From contig CAVVXS010000010.1 of the NCBI GenBank assembly GCA_963752225.1, positions 124,001 through 188,000 of the forward strand: a stretch of 64,000 bases of DNA, written 5' to 3'. This DNA comes from JBBROS01 sp963752225 (GTDB taxonomy: Bacteria > Pseudomonadota > Alphaproteobacteria > Acetobacterales > Acetobacteraceae). The translations under genes were made by a program, and so were the position numbers. The first letter of the stretch is position 1; every line of letters begins with the position of its first letter. Of the stretch, positions 17,274 through 28,443 are shown piece after piece. The notes below the pieces were generated by a model, which was given only the letters and a program-made list of their open reading frames with translations, was not told the origin of the DNA and did no database searches.

Positions 17274-18848
17274 ATGCACCGTCGTTCCCTGCTTGCCACC
17301 GGCCTCGCCGCCGGCGTCCTCGCCCGCCCGGCCCTGCTGCGGGCCGAGGCGACGACGACGCTCAAGATCATCCCGTACGCAGACCTCGCCTTGCTCGACC
17401 CGGCCGTGTCCGCCTTCATCACCCGCAACCACGTGCTGATGGTGTTCGACACCCTGTTCGCGGTCGACGAGGCCGGAATTGTGCAGCCGCAGATGCTCGA
17501 TGCCTACACGACGACCGAGGACGGGCTGCAGTGGACGCTGACGCTGCGTCCCGGCCTGCGCTTCCATGACGGCACGCCCGTGCTGGCCCGCGACTGCGTC
17601 GCCAGCATCCGCCGCTGGTGGGTCAACGACGCGTTCGGCCAGGCCTTGGCCGCCGCGACCGACGAGCTCGCCGCGCCCGACGACAAGACGATCCGCTTCC
17701 GCCTCAAGCGTCCGTTCCGTCTGCTGCCCGACGCGCTCGCCCATCCCACCAACACGATGGCGGCAATCATGCCGGAGCGGCTCGCCAACACGCCGGCCAC
17801 TTCCCGCTTGGTGGAGATGGTCGGCAGCGGCCCGTTCCGTTACCTGGCCAACGAGCGCGTGCCGGGCGCCCGCAACCACTATGCCCGCTTCGACGGCTAC
17901 GTGCCGCGGCAAGGCACGCCCAGCTTCACCGCCGGGCCGCGCATCGCCCATTTCGACCGGGTCGAGTGGATCACCACCCCCGACCCGGCCACCCAGGTCG
18001 CAGCATTGAAAAACGGTGAGGTCGACTATGTCGAGCAGCCGCTGATGGACCTGGTCGGTTCGCTGCGCACGACTCGCGGGATCAAGGTCGAGGTGGTGGA
18101 GACCAAGGGCCTGATCGGCTTCCTGCGGTTCAACTTCCTGTTTCCGCCCTTCGACAATCCGGCGATCCGCCGGGTCGTGCTGAAGGCGGTCAACCAGCGC
18201 GAGTTCATGGAGGCGGTAGTCGGCGGCAACGCGCCGTTCGACAGCCAGTGCGGCATCTTCACCACCGGCACGCCGATGGCCAACGACGCCGGCATGGAGA
18301 TGTTGAGCGGCACCCATAAGCTCGACGACCTCAAGCGCGAGCTGAAGACGGCCGGATACGCCGGCGAGAAGATCACCTACCTCGAGCCGACCGACGTGCC
18401 GCGCATCAACGCCATCGCCGAAGTCGGCGCCGACATGCTGCGCAAGCTGGGCATGAACGTGGACGTGATCGCCACCGATTGGGGCACCACCGTCCAGCGC
18501 AGTGTCAGCCGGCAGCCACCGGACAAAGGCGGTTGGCACATGTTCGCCGCCTTCTCCGGCGGGATCGACATGGCGTCGCTCGGCACCCACCAGCTCGCCC
18601 GCGGCAACGGCGCCGGCGCTTATAACGGCTGGCCCGACTTGCCGAAGCTGGAAGCGATCCGCGACCAGTGGCTCGCCGCCCCCGACCTGTCGGCGCAGCA
18701 GGCGCTGGCCCGCGAGTTCCAGGCGCAAGCGATGCAGGACGTGCCCTACCTGCCGCTCGGCTCCTACCAGCAGCCAGTCGCTTACAAGTCCAGCCTGGCC
18801 GACGTGCCCAAGGGCCTCGTGCTGTTCACGGGGATCCGGCGGACCTGA
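17274..18848 (+). CDS. ABC transporter substrate-binding protein, family 5 (peptide/nickel type)
   Basis: This 524-residue periplasmic binding protein starts with a Tat-like signal (MHRRSLLATGLAAGVLARPA). Family 5 marks include LALLDPAVSAFITRNHVLMVFDTLF and LRPGLRFHDGTPVLARD. Such proteins bind peptides, glutathione, opines or similar ligands. No permease or ATPase genes are adjacent, so it is an orphan that must work with a distant transporter. The 3' end overlaps the convergent phosphatase gene by 23 bp. Confidence 0.92.
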   Translation: MHRRSLLATGLAAGVLARPALLRAEATTTLKIIPYADLALLDPAVSAFITRNHVLMVFDTLFAVDEAGIVQPQMLDAYTTTEDGLQWTLTLRPGLRFHDGTPVLARDCVASIRRWWVNDAFGQALAAATDELAAPDDKTIRFRLKRPFRLLPDALAHPTNTMAAIMPERLANTPATSRLVEMVGSGPFRYLANERVPGARNHYARFDGYVPRQGTPSFTAGPRIAHFDRVEWITTPDPATQVAALKNGEVDYVEQPLMDLVGSLRTTRGIKVEVVETKGLIGFLRFNFLFPPFDNPAIRRVVLKAVNQREFMEAVVGGNAPFDSQCGIFTTGTPMANDAGMEMLSGTHKLDDLKRELKTAGYAGEKITYLEPTDVPRINAIAEVGADMLRKLGMNVDVIATDWGTTVQRSVSRQPPDKGGWHMFAAFSGGIDMASLGTHQLARGNGAGAYNGWPDLPKLEAIRDQWLAAPDLSAQQALAREFQAQAMQDVPYLPLGSYQQPVAYKSSLADVPKGLVLFTGIRRT

Positions 18849-19449
18849 CGGGCCCGATCTGAAGCGGCGCGGTGGCTCGCGCGCCCTCCACCTCACGGGC
18901 GCGGCCGCCGCCCGACATGAACTCCGCGAGGTGCGGCCGCACCTCGAGCTGCAGCCGGTGCAGCGCATGGGTGGCCGCGATCAGCCGACCCCGACGGCGG
19001 AGCAGGGCGTCCCCGAACTCGATCATGCGCAGGTTCGGCCAGGCCTTCTCGCGAATGCCGTGCACGGTCGCCAGCACCTCCGTCTCGGGCCGGTCCGGCA
19101 TCGCCTGCGCCAGGATCATCGCCATCGCCGCGGTCGAGCGCGAGATCCCCGCGATGCAATGCACCAGCAAGCGCGGCGCGCCCCCCGGCTCGGCGACCAC
19201 CTTGCGGCCGAACGCTAGCACGGCGACGGCGTCCTCGGGCCGTGGTGCAACCAGGCCTTGGGTCTCCTCGACGATGTCGTGGAACCGCAGCTCCAGCTTG
19301 TCGTGCTCGCCGAACGTGCCGAACGCTTCCGGCACCGGATGGTCGGGATCGAGGATGGACAGCACGTGGGTCGCGCGGGTCGCGCCGTGCCCGGCCAACT
19401 CCTCGACCCCGCAAACGGTGATGCCGAACGGCGGTTCGATGCTGCTCAT
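18826..19449 (-). CDS. Tyrosine/dual-specificity phosphatase-like protein
   Basis: This 207-residue protein contains LLVHCIAGISRSTAAM, a full H-C-x5-R signature with Cys98 as nucleophile and Arg104 as phosphate binder. The upstream part resembles the dual-specificity fold (THVLSILDPDHP, then KLELRFHDI). It is likely a cytoplasmic protein phosphatase; the substrate is unknown. The Ala/Arg-rich last ~30 residues run into the overlap with the convergent binding-protein gene and may be non-conserved. Confidence 0.82.
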   Translation of the reverse strand: MSSIEPPFGITVCGVEELAGHGATRATHVLSILDPDHPVPEAFGTFGEHDKLELRFHDIVEETQGLVAPRPEDAVAVLAFGRKVVAEPGGAPRLLVHCIAGISRSTAAMAMILAQAMPDRPETEVLATVHGIREKAWPNLRMIEFGDALLRRRGRLIAATHALHRLQLEVRPHLAEFMSGGGRAREVEGARATAPLQIGPVRSAGSP

Positions 19450-19525
19450 GGTGGTCCTGCCAGCGCGTGATCCGGCAACCTTCTACACCGGACCGCGCCG
19501 CACCCCCAGCCCCGCCTGGCCCAGC

Positions 19526-20014
19526 TCAGGCCGGCACGCCGTCCCGCTCCACCCGCGCCAGCAGACACCCGGGCCGCGCCGTGTGCACGTTCACGAACGA
19601 CGTCCGCCGGTCGGCCAGCGCCCGCAGCAGCGGCGCCTCTGCCACGGCCCCGTCGCACACCTCGCCCAGGTCGTAGATGCATTGCTCGGCATCGTCATAG
19701 GCCCGCACTGAGACGAGGCTGTTCCGCTCCACGATCTCGGCCAAGACCCCGGCCGCATCGAACCGCTCGCATTCCCGCTCGTGGACGAAAATGGGGCTCG
19801 GGGTCCAGTAGATCCCCGTCGGTCTCGGCAGGTTGTAGGAGCCCAGCAGCATGGTCTCGCCGGTCTGGCCCAGGCACAGGCAATGCCGGCACGGGAACCC
19901 GCCGCCGGCGGTCGCCTCCATCCGTCGCAGCCGGTTGCCGTTGTCGTCCACCCCGGTGGCGCGGAAGCGCTCGGCGGTCTCGGTCGAGATCGGAATGCAG
20001 CGGAACGCGGTCAT
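19526..20014 (-). CDS. DUF1203 family protein
   Basis: This 162-residue protein matches DUF1203. It has the N-terminal FRCIPI start, a central CRHCLCLG cysteine cluster, and PIFVHERECERFDA. The family has no assigned function; the Cys/His pattern might bind metal. ATG 20014 was chosen as start because it gives the usual N-terminus. It lies between the phosphatase gene and livF on the same strand, 68 bp from livF. Confidence 0.82.
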   Translation of the reverse strand: MTAFRCIPISTETAERFRATGVDDNGNRLRRMEATAGGGFPCRHCLCLGQTGETMLLGSYNLPRPTGIYWTPSPIFVHERECERFDAAGVLAEIVERNSLVSVRAYDDAEQCIYDLGEVCDGAVAEAPLLRALADRRTSFVNVHTARPGCLLARVERDGVPA

Positions 20015-20082
20015 GGCAGCCTCCTCGGTTGCCGGCACCGTGCCCGCCGGGCCGCCGCGGCGCCCTCCGTTCCTTGCGCCGG

Positions 20083-20799
20083 CTACATGCCCAGATAGGC
20101 CCGCCGCACCTCCGCGTCGCCGGCGATCTGCTTCGCCGGGCCTTCCATGACGATGCGCCCGGTCTGCAGCACGTAGGCGCGGTCCGCCAACTCCAGCGCT
20201 TCGGCCAGGCGCTGCTCCACCAGCAGCACCGTCGTGCCGAGCGCCCGGATGCGGCCGACTGCGGCCAGGATGTCGTCCACCAGCTTCGGCGCGATCCCTT
20301 GGCTCGGCTCGTCCAGCATCAGCAGCTTCGGCTGCGTCATCAGCGCCCGGCCGATCGACAGCATCTGCTGCTCGCCGCCCGACAGCGTCTCGGCGCGCTG
20401 CGGCAGCCGCTCCTGCAGGCGCGGGAACAGGCTGAACACCAGCTCCAAGGGTTTGAACCGGTCGGGGTCGCCGCGCCTGGCATAGGCGCCGAGTCGCAGA
20501 TTGTCCTCCACGCTCAAGCGCGGAAACAGTCGCCGCCCTTCCGGCACCAAGCCGATTCCGGCGCGGGTGATCAGATGCGGCGCCATCCGCGTCATCGCCG
20601 CGCCGGCGAACCGGACCTCTCCGCGCGTCGCAACCTGGCCGGCAATGGCCCGCAGCAGCGTGCTCTTGCCCGCCCCGTTGGCGCCCACCACGGCGACGAT
20701 CTCACCGGAATGCACGACGAGGTTCACCCCCGTCAGCGCCGCCAAGCCGCGGTAGCTCGCCGACACGTTCTCCAGTGCAAGCAGCGGGTCATTGGACAT
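20083..20799 (-). CDS. livF: Branched-chain amino acid-type ABC transporter ATPase LivF
   Basis: This 238-residue ATPase has all motifs: Walker A VGANGAGKST, signature LSGGEQQML, Walker B LLMLDEPSQG. LIGHT features of LivF are seen in the ILAAVGRIRALGTTVLLVEQ segment. It is the last gene of the oxoprolinase-livHMGF unit and its start overlaps the livG stop by 11 bp. It energises uptake through LivHM. The 'Liv' name reflects family only; the adjacent hydrolase suggests a different ligand. Confidence 0.95.
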   Translation of the reverse strand: MSNDPLLALENVSASYRGLAALTGVNLVVHSGEIVAVVGANGAGKSTLLRAIAGQVATRGEVRFAGAAMTRMAPHLITRAGIGLVPEGRRLFPRLSVEDNLRLGAYARRGDPDRFKPLELVFSLFPRLQERLPQRAETLSGGEQQMLSIGRALMTQPKLLMLDEPSQGIAPKLVDDILAAVGRIRALGTTVLLVEQRLAEALELADRAYVLQTGRIVMEGPAKQIAGDAEVRRAYLGM

Positions 20800-21514
20800 A
20801 GCGGTCGCCTAGATACGCCCGGATCACCTCGGGATGCCGCACCACCTCGTCCGGCGACCCCTGCATCAGCACCCGCCCGAGATTCAGCACGACCGCCCGG
20901 TCCACCAGCGGCAGCACGATCTCCATCACATGCTCCACCATCAGCACCGTGATCCCCTGGTCCCGCACCGCCCGCACCAGGGCGACCCCCGCCGCCGCTT
21001 CGGTCGGCGTCAACCCGGTCAGCATCTCGTCCAGCAGCAGCACGCGCGGCCTCGTCGCCAACGCCCGGGCGATCTCGAGCCGGCGCTTCTCCGGCGGCGT
21101 GAGCTGGTGCGCCGGCGCGTCCACCTGCGCCTCGAGGCCGCAAAACGCCAGCACCTCGTCGGCCACCCGCATGGCCGCGCGGGCGCCGCCGGGCCGGGCG
21201 AAGGCGCCGACCATGACGTTTTCCAGCACCGTCATGCTGTCGAAGCTGCGCACCACTTGGAACGTGCGGGCGATGCCGGCCCGGGCGCAGGCCACCGGGC
21301 CCATGCCGCTGACCCGGCGTCCGGCCAGGCGCACCTCGCCGCGGTCGGGCGACACCTCGCCGCCGATCGAGTTGAACAGGCTGGTCTTGCCGGCGCCGTT
21401 GGGGCCGATCAGGCCGAGGATCTCGCCTTCTGCGACCTCGAACGAGACGTCGACGTTGGCGGCGACGCCGCCGAACGTCTTGGTCACGCCGTCGATCTCG
21501 AGAAAGGAACTCAA
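20789..21514 (-). CDS. livG: Branched-chain amino acid-type ABC transporter ATPase LivG
   Basis: This 241-residue ATPase has Walker A (GPNGAGKTS) near residue 40, a LivG-type late motif (LTPPEKRRLEIARAL in place of LSGGQ) and Walker B VLLLDEMLTGL. The start is a TTG at 21514 whose last two bases belong to the TGA stop of livM (TTGA overlap), giving translational coupling. No ATG fits. The signature LTPPE is unlike the common LSGGQ: the second and third residues of the loop are changed, which deserves note because this loop contacts ATP. Confidence 0.93.
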   Translation of the reverse strand: MSSFLEIDGVTKTFGGVAANVDVSFEVAEGEILGLIGPNGAGKTSLFNSIGGEVSPDRGEVRLAGRRVSGMGPVACARAGIARTFQVVRSFDSMTVLENVMVGAFARPGGARAAMRVADEVLAFCGLEAQVDAPAHQLTPPEKRRLEIARALATRPRVLLLDEMLTGLTPTEAAAGVALVRAVRDQGITVLMVEHVMEIVLPLVDRAVVLNLGRVLMQGSPDEVVRHPEVIRAYLGDRYVQ

Positions 21515-22518
21515 GTGCCGGGCTCTGCCCGGACCCGCAAAGGGGCACGGCCCCTTTGATCCCGTAGACTGAAGAGGCTCACTAGGCCGGCGGGGCGGGC
21601 GAGGGCGACCAGGACGATCAGGCCGCCGTAGATCATCAGGTCCACGCCCTGTCCGCTGCCGCCCAGGTAGCTTCGGGTCAGTTCGGACAAGGGGATCAGC
21701 AAGGCGGCGCCCAGCAACGGGCCCCATAGCGTGCCGACGCCGCCCAGCACTGCGGGTAACGCGATCAGAATGCTGAGCTGACCAGAAAGAATACTGTCCG
21801 GATCGATGTAGCCGACATACTGCGCATAGATCGCCCCACCCATCCCGGTCAGCGCGCCGCTGATGGCCGCCGCAGCCATCTTGGACGGGAACACCCGCAC
21901 GCCCAGCGACCGCGCCGCGACCACGTCGTCCCGCACCGCCCGCCAGGAAAACCCCCAGCGGCTCCCCTCGACCACCCAGGCCACGATCCACGTCAAGGCC
22001 ACGAAGGCCAGCGCCATGTAGTGGAACGGCAGCTTGCTGGTGCGAAACTGCAGGTCGATCAGACTCTCGCCATGGAACGGCACATACAAGCCAGTTGCGG
22101 CGCCGACGAACTCCCAATTGAGGAACAGCAGATAACCAACCTCGCCCACCACCACGGTCGCGATGGCATAATAATGTCCGCTCAAGCGGAAGCACGGCCA
22201 CCCCACCAGCAGGGCACACAGCCCGGCGACCGCACCGCCCGCGAACATGCCGAGGCTCGGCGGCACGCCAGTGTTCAAGAACAGCATCGTCGAGACGTAG
22301 GCGCCGATGCCCATGTACAGCGAGTGGCCCAGCGAGATCTGCCCGCAATAGCCGCCGAGCACGTTCCACGCTTGGCTCAGCCCCGCGAACAGCAGGGTGA
22401 TGATGATCAGGTTCTGCGCGTAGACGTCGTGGATCGGCAACGGCAGCAACGCCAGCGCGATCAGCACGACGACGCCGATGATCACCTCGCGCCGGCGGCC
22501 GCGCACGATCGAGTTCAT
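21511..22518 (-). CDS. livM: Branched-chain amino acid-type ABC permease LivM
   Basis: This 335-residue inner-membrane permease has about ten hydrophobic segments and the LivM hallmarks LSQAWNVLGGYCGQISLGH and GPLLGAALLIPLSE. The start at ATG 22518 is 4 bp from the livH stop. The last ~15 residues (RGRAPLRVRAEPGT) are encoded by a REP-like paired hairpin (21518-21557) and are unlikely to be an original part of the protein. It pairs with LivH to form the membrane channel. Confidence 0.94.
   Translation of the reverse strand: MNSIVRGRRREVIIGVVVLIALALLPLPIHDVYAQNLIIITLLFAGLSQAWNVLGGYCGQISLGHSLYMGIGAYVSTMLFLNTGVPPSLGMFAGGAVAGLCALLVGWPCFRLSGHYYAIATVVVGEVGYLLFLNWEFVGAATGLYVPFHGESLIDLQFRTSKLPFHYMALAFVALTWIVAWVVEGSRWGFSWRAVRDDVVAARSLGVRVFPSKMAAAAISGALTGMGGAIYAQYVGYIDPDSILSGQLSILIALPAVLGGVGTLWGPLLGAALLIPLSELTRSYLGGSGQGVDLMIYGGLIVLVALARPAGLVSLFSLRDQRGRAPLRVRAEPGT
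21518..21557. repeat. REP-like paired hairpins inside the livM 3' end
   Basis: CCGGGC-TCT-GCCCGG (21518-21532), the linker ACCCGC, and AAAGGGGC-ACG-GCCCCTTT (21539-21557) are two perfect hairpins in tandem. The arrangement matches intergenic palindromic repeats common in Acetobacteraceae and resembles the pair at 6583-6622. Here it is translated as the livM C-terminus and ends 3 bp before the livG TTG start. Confidence 0.65.
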
Positions 22519-22522
22519 GCCG

Positions 22523-23395
22523 TCAGATCTTCCCGAACAGGCCACGCGGCCGCACCATCAGCACCGCGAGGTAAACGACGAACATCCCCACCTGCTTCAG
22601 GCTCGGCTCCAGCACGAGGGCCGTCACCGCCTCGACCTCGCCAATGACGATGCCTGCCACCAGCGCGCCCAGGATCGAGCCGAAGCCGCCCAAAGCGACC
22701 GTCACGTAGGCGATGATGGCGAAGTTGGCGCCGACCGTCGGCGAGACGTAGTAGAACGCGATCAGCATCACCCCGGCGACGCCCACCGTCGCAACGCCCA
22801 ACCCCCACCCGAGGGCAAAGATGCGGTCCCGGTCGATGCCGATCAGCGCCACCGCGTCCCGGTCCTCCCGCGTTGCTTCCAGCGCCCGGCCGAACTCGGT
22901 GCGCCCCACCAGCAGCAGGCCGGCGAAGGCCAGCAAGCACACGAGGCTCGCCGCCAGCTGCGGCAGCGGCACATAAACGCCGAGCAGGTTCGCCGTCTTG
23001 CCGGTGAACCATGTGCCGGAAATGCTGCGGAAATCGCCGCCGAAGGCGAACTGCGCCGCCCCGCGGATGAAAATCGCCAGCCCGAACGTTGCGAAGATCT
23101 GCACCATGCCGCGGTTAAACCGCACGCCGAGCGCGCGGGCGATGATCCCCCGGTAAACACCCCAGCCGAGCGCAAACATCACCACGCAGACGATCGGCAG
23201 CTGCAGCAGCGGATCGAGACCGGTAAGGCCGAACAGCACCACAGCGGCATACATTGCCAGCATCAGCATCTCGCCATGGGCGAAATTGACGACGTCCATC
23301 AGCCCGAAGATCAGGCTCAGCCCGGCCGCAACCAGGGCGTAGATGAGGCCCATCAGCAAACCGCTGACGAGCGCTTGGGCGATCTGCTCAGCCAA
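22523..23395 (-). CDS. livH: Branched-chain amino acid-type ABC permease LivH
   Basis: This 290-residue inner-membrane permease has the family core YALVAAGLSLIFGLMDVVNF followed by AHGEMLMLAMY, and the C-terminal ALGGFGSILGALVAGIVIGE. I chose the TTG at 23395 as start since the family N-terminus (LAEQIAQALVSGLLMG) begins there and the upstream stop of the oxoprolinase gene is only 8 bp away. It forms the membrane pore with LivM. No periplasmic binding protein gene is in the operon. Confidence 0.94.
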   Translation of the reverse strand: MAEQIAQALVSGLLMGLIYALVAAGLSLIFGLMDVVNFAHGEMLMLAMYAAVVLFGLTGLDPLLQLPIVCVVMFALGWGVYRGIIARALGVRFNRGMVQIFATFGLAIFIRGAAQFAFGGDFRSISGTWFTGKTANLLGVYVPLPQLAASLVCLLAFAGLLLVGRTEFGRALEATREDRDAVALIGIDRDRIFALGWGLGVATVGVAGVMLIAFYYVSPTVGANFAIIAYVTVALGGFGSILGALVAGIVIGEVEAVTALVLEPSLKQVGMFVVYLAVLMVRPRGLFGKI

Positions 23396-23403
23396 TCGCG
23401 CGT

Positions 23404-27012
<3,609 letters not shown>

Positions 27013-27324
27013 CCCGTGCCTGCGAGGCCGGTCCCGAGCGCAACCCTATCCGGCATGATCGACCTCCAAACTGGCGCATCCACAGCCGGGCAAGTCTCGG
27101 CCAGGGCTGCCGGCCTGGCAAATGCGCGAGCCCGGACCGGGCATGGCGCTTGCCTGCGGTCGCAGCGGTCGCGTAACCTCCCTCACGCGTCGCGCGAAAA
27201 GGCAAGTCACCGGACTCGATCGTTCCGTATTCCGCAACCTCCTCAACCGTGACACGTTGGCCACACTATGTTGTCCCGCTTGTGGGGGGGCATGGGCCGA
27301 AAACCCTTTTGGGAGAAAATCCAG
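27013..27324. other. Divergent intergenic region, no gene seen
   Basis: This 312-bp stretch separates the minus-strand oxoprolinase operon from the plus-strand repeat protein. It must hold both promoters. I see a short hairpin (GCCCGG-AC-CGGGC type) near 27131 but no convincing -35/-10 pair or riboswitch fold. An upstream in-frame ATG at 27268 for the repeat protein is less likely than 27325 because only the latter starts a signal peptide. Confidence 0.6.
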
Positions 27325-27642
27325 ATGAAGCTTACCGCTTTAGCCGCCGCAGCCGCCCTGGTACTTGGCGCCGCCGCTCCGGCCCTTGCGCAGACCTCGC
27401 GCGCGCCGACCGACACCGGCAACATGGCCTACCCCGCACCGTTGCCGCAGGGCAACATCGGCACGACCACGGTGCCGCGGCGCGGCACGCCCGACACCGG
27501 CAACATGGCCTACCCGGCGCCCGTGCCGCAGGGCAATGTCGGCAGCACCGCGTCGACGACGCGCCGCCCGACCGACACCGGCAACATGGCCTATCCGGCG
27601 CCCGTGCCGCAGGGCAACCTGGGGTCCACGACCAAGAAATAA
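27325..27642 (+). CDS. Secreted 27-residue-repeat protein
   Basis: This 105-residue protein has a strong Sec signal peptide (MKLTALAAAAALVLGAAAPA, cleavage after ALA). The mature part is almost wholly three tandem copies of a 27-residue unit beginning DTGNMAYPAPVPQGN, with G-(T/S)-T after it and a variable Arg/Thr/Pro tail. It has no cysteines and is rich in Pro, Gly, Asn and Thr, so it is probably extended rather than globular. I know no function for it. Similar short exported repeat peptides exist in Acetobacteraceae, as far as I recall, but none is characterised. A hairpin terminator follows. Confidence 0.75.
   Translation: MKLTALAAAAALVLGAAAPALAQTSRAPTDTGNMAYPAPLPQGNIGTTTVPRRGTPDTGNMAYPAPVPQGNVGSTASTTRRPTDTGNMAYPAPVPQGNLGSTTKK
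27412..27642 (+). repeat. Three tandem 81-bp coding repeats
   Basis: Copies start at 27412, 27493 and 27574, exactly 81 bp apart, and the third is cut by the stop codon. The first 45 bases of each unit (GACACCGGCAACATGGCCTA and onward) are nearly identical at DNA level; the tails diverge. The identity suggests recent duplication or conversion. Confidence 0.85.
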
Positions 27643-27667
27643 CGCCACCTACGTGACGGCACCATCG

Positions 27668-27697
27668 GGGCGTGGCCGAATCGGCCGCGCCCTTTGT
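27668..27697 (+). terminator. Candidate intrinsic terminator
   Basis: An 11-bp stem (GGGCGTGGCCG with CGGCCGCGCCC, one G-T pair) closes a 3-base loop and is followed by TTTGTG. It lies 26 bp after the repeat-protein stop. The U-tract is short. Confidence 0.55.
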
Positions 27698-27756
27698 GCG
27701 TTCCGGCCCCGCGTTCCGGCGCCGCGAACGGCCGCGACCGGGCAAAGCACCGCCGC

Positions 27757-28443
27757 ATGCTGAAGATCATCAGCTGGAACCTGCTGCGCCTGGTCGGCGC
27801 CTCGCTCGACGACGTCATCCACCTGGTGCGTCACGAACACCCCGACCTGCTGATGATGCAGGAGGCGACGCCCCGCATCGACGAGCTGCCCAAGATCCTC
27901 GGCGGCAGCTACGAGCGCGTGTTGCAGCCCGGCCGCATCCACGGCCTCGCCTATTGGAGCCCGGCCATGCTCCCCGCCGCACACATCGTCGACCTCCAGC
28001 CCGGCGCCATGTATCAGCGCGTGTCGCAGATCATCGACGTCGGCCCGTTCTCGGTCGCGAATGTGCACCTGTCGCACGGCCAAGTGCTGAACCGCCGGCA
28101 ACTCCGCCGGGTCGCCCGGCACTTGCCGCAACGGGCCGCCGTGCTCGGCGACTACAACCTGGTCGGGCCCTGCCTGCTGCCAGGCTTCCGCGACGTCGGC
28201 CCGCGTGAGCCCACGCACCGCGCCGCGGACGTGTGGCCGCTGCGGCTCGACCGCTGCCTGGTGCGGGGCCTCGTGTGCGGCACGGTGCAGGCACTGCATT
28301 TCAGCTCGTCCGATCACCGGCCGATCGTGGTGCGGCTCGGCACCGCCGAGATGCGGTTGGCCGGGATGGCAAGTCCCGGGCGGCGCCGCGGCGGTCAGTC
28401 GATCAGAGACTGGTATACCAAGTCGCGGAAAGCGAACCGGTAG
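27757..28443 (+). CDS. Endonuclease/exonuclease/phosphatase family protein
   Basis: This 228-residue protein shows the EEP-fold motifs in order: SWNLLR at the start, the metal-binding Glu in MMQEATP, NVHLSHGQ, GDYNLVGP and the terminal SSDHRPIVV. These catalytic residues are all present, so it is likely an active metal-dependent phosphoesterase; the substrate (nucleic acid, lipid head group or other) is not evident. No signal peptide is seen. The last 49 bp overlap the convergent serine hydrolase gene. Confidence 0.87.
   Translation: MLKIISWNLLRLVGASLDDVIHLVRHEHPDLLMMQEATPRIDELPKILGGSYERVLQPGRIHGLAYWSPAMLPAAHIVDLQPGAMYQRVSQIIDVGPFSVANVHLSHGQVLNRRQLRRVARHLPQRAAVLGDYNLVGPCLLPGFRDVGPREPTHRAADVWPLRLDRCLVRGLVCGTVQALHFSSSDHRPIVVRLGTAEMRLAGMASPGRRRGGQSIRDWYTKSRKANR

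Noticed and set aside
27412..27642. CRISPR-like array because of regularly spaced repeats.
   Set aside because: Only three units at 81-bp period, all in one reading frame behind a signal peptide; the spacing is a codon multiple and the repeat is a protein repeat.
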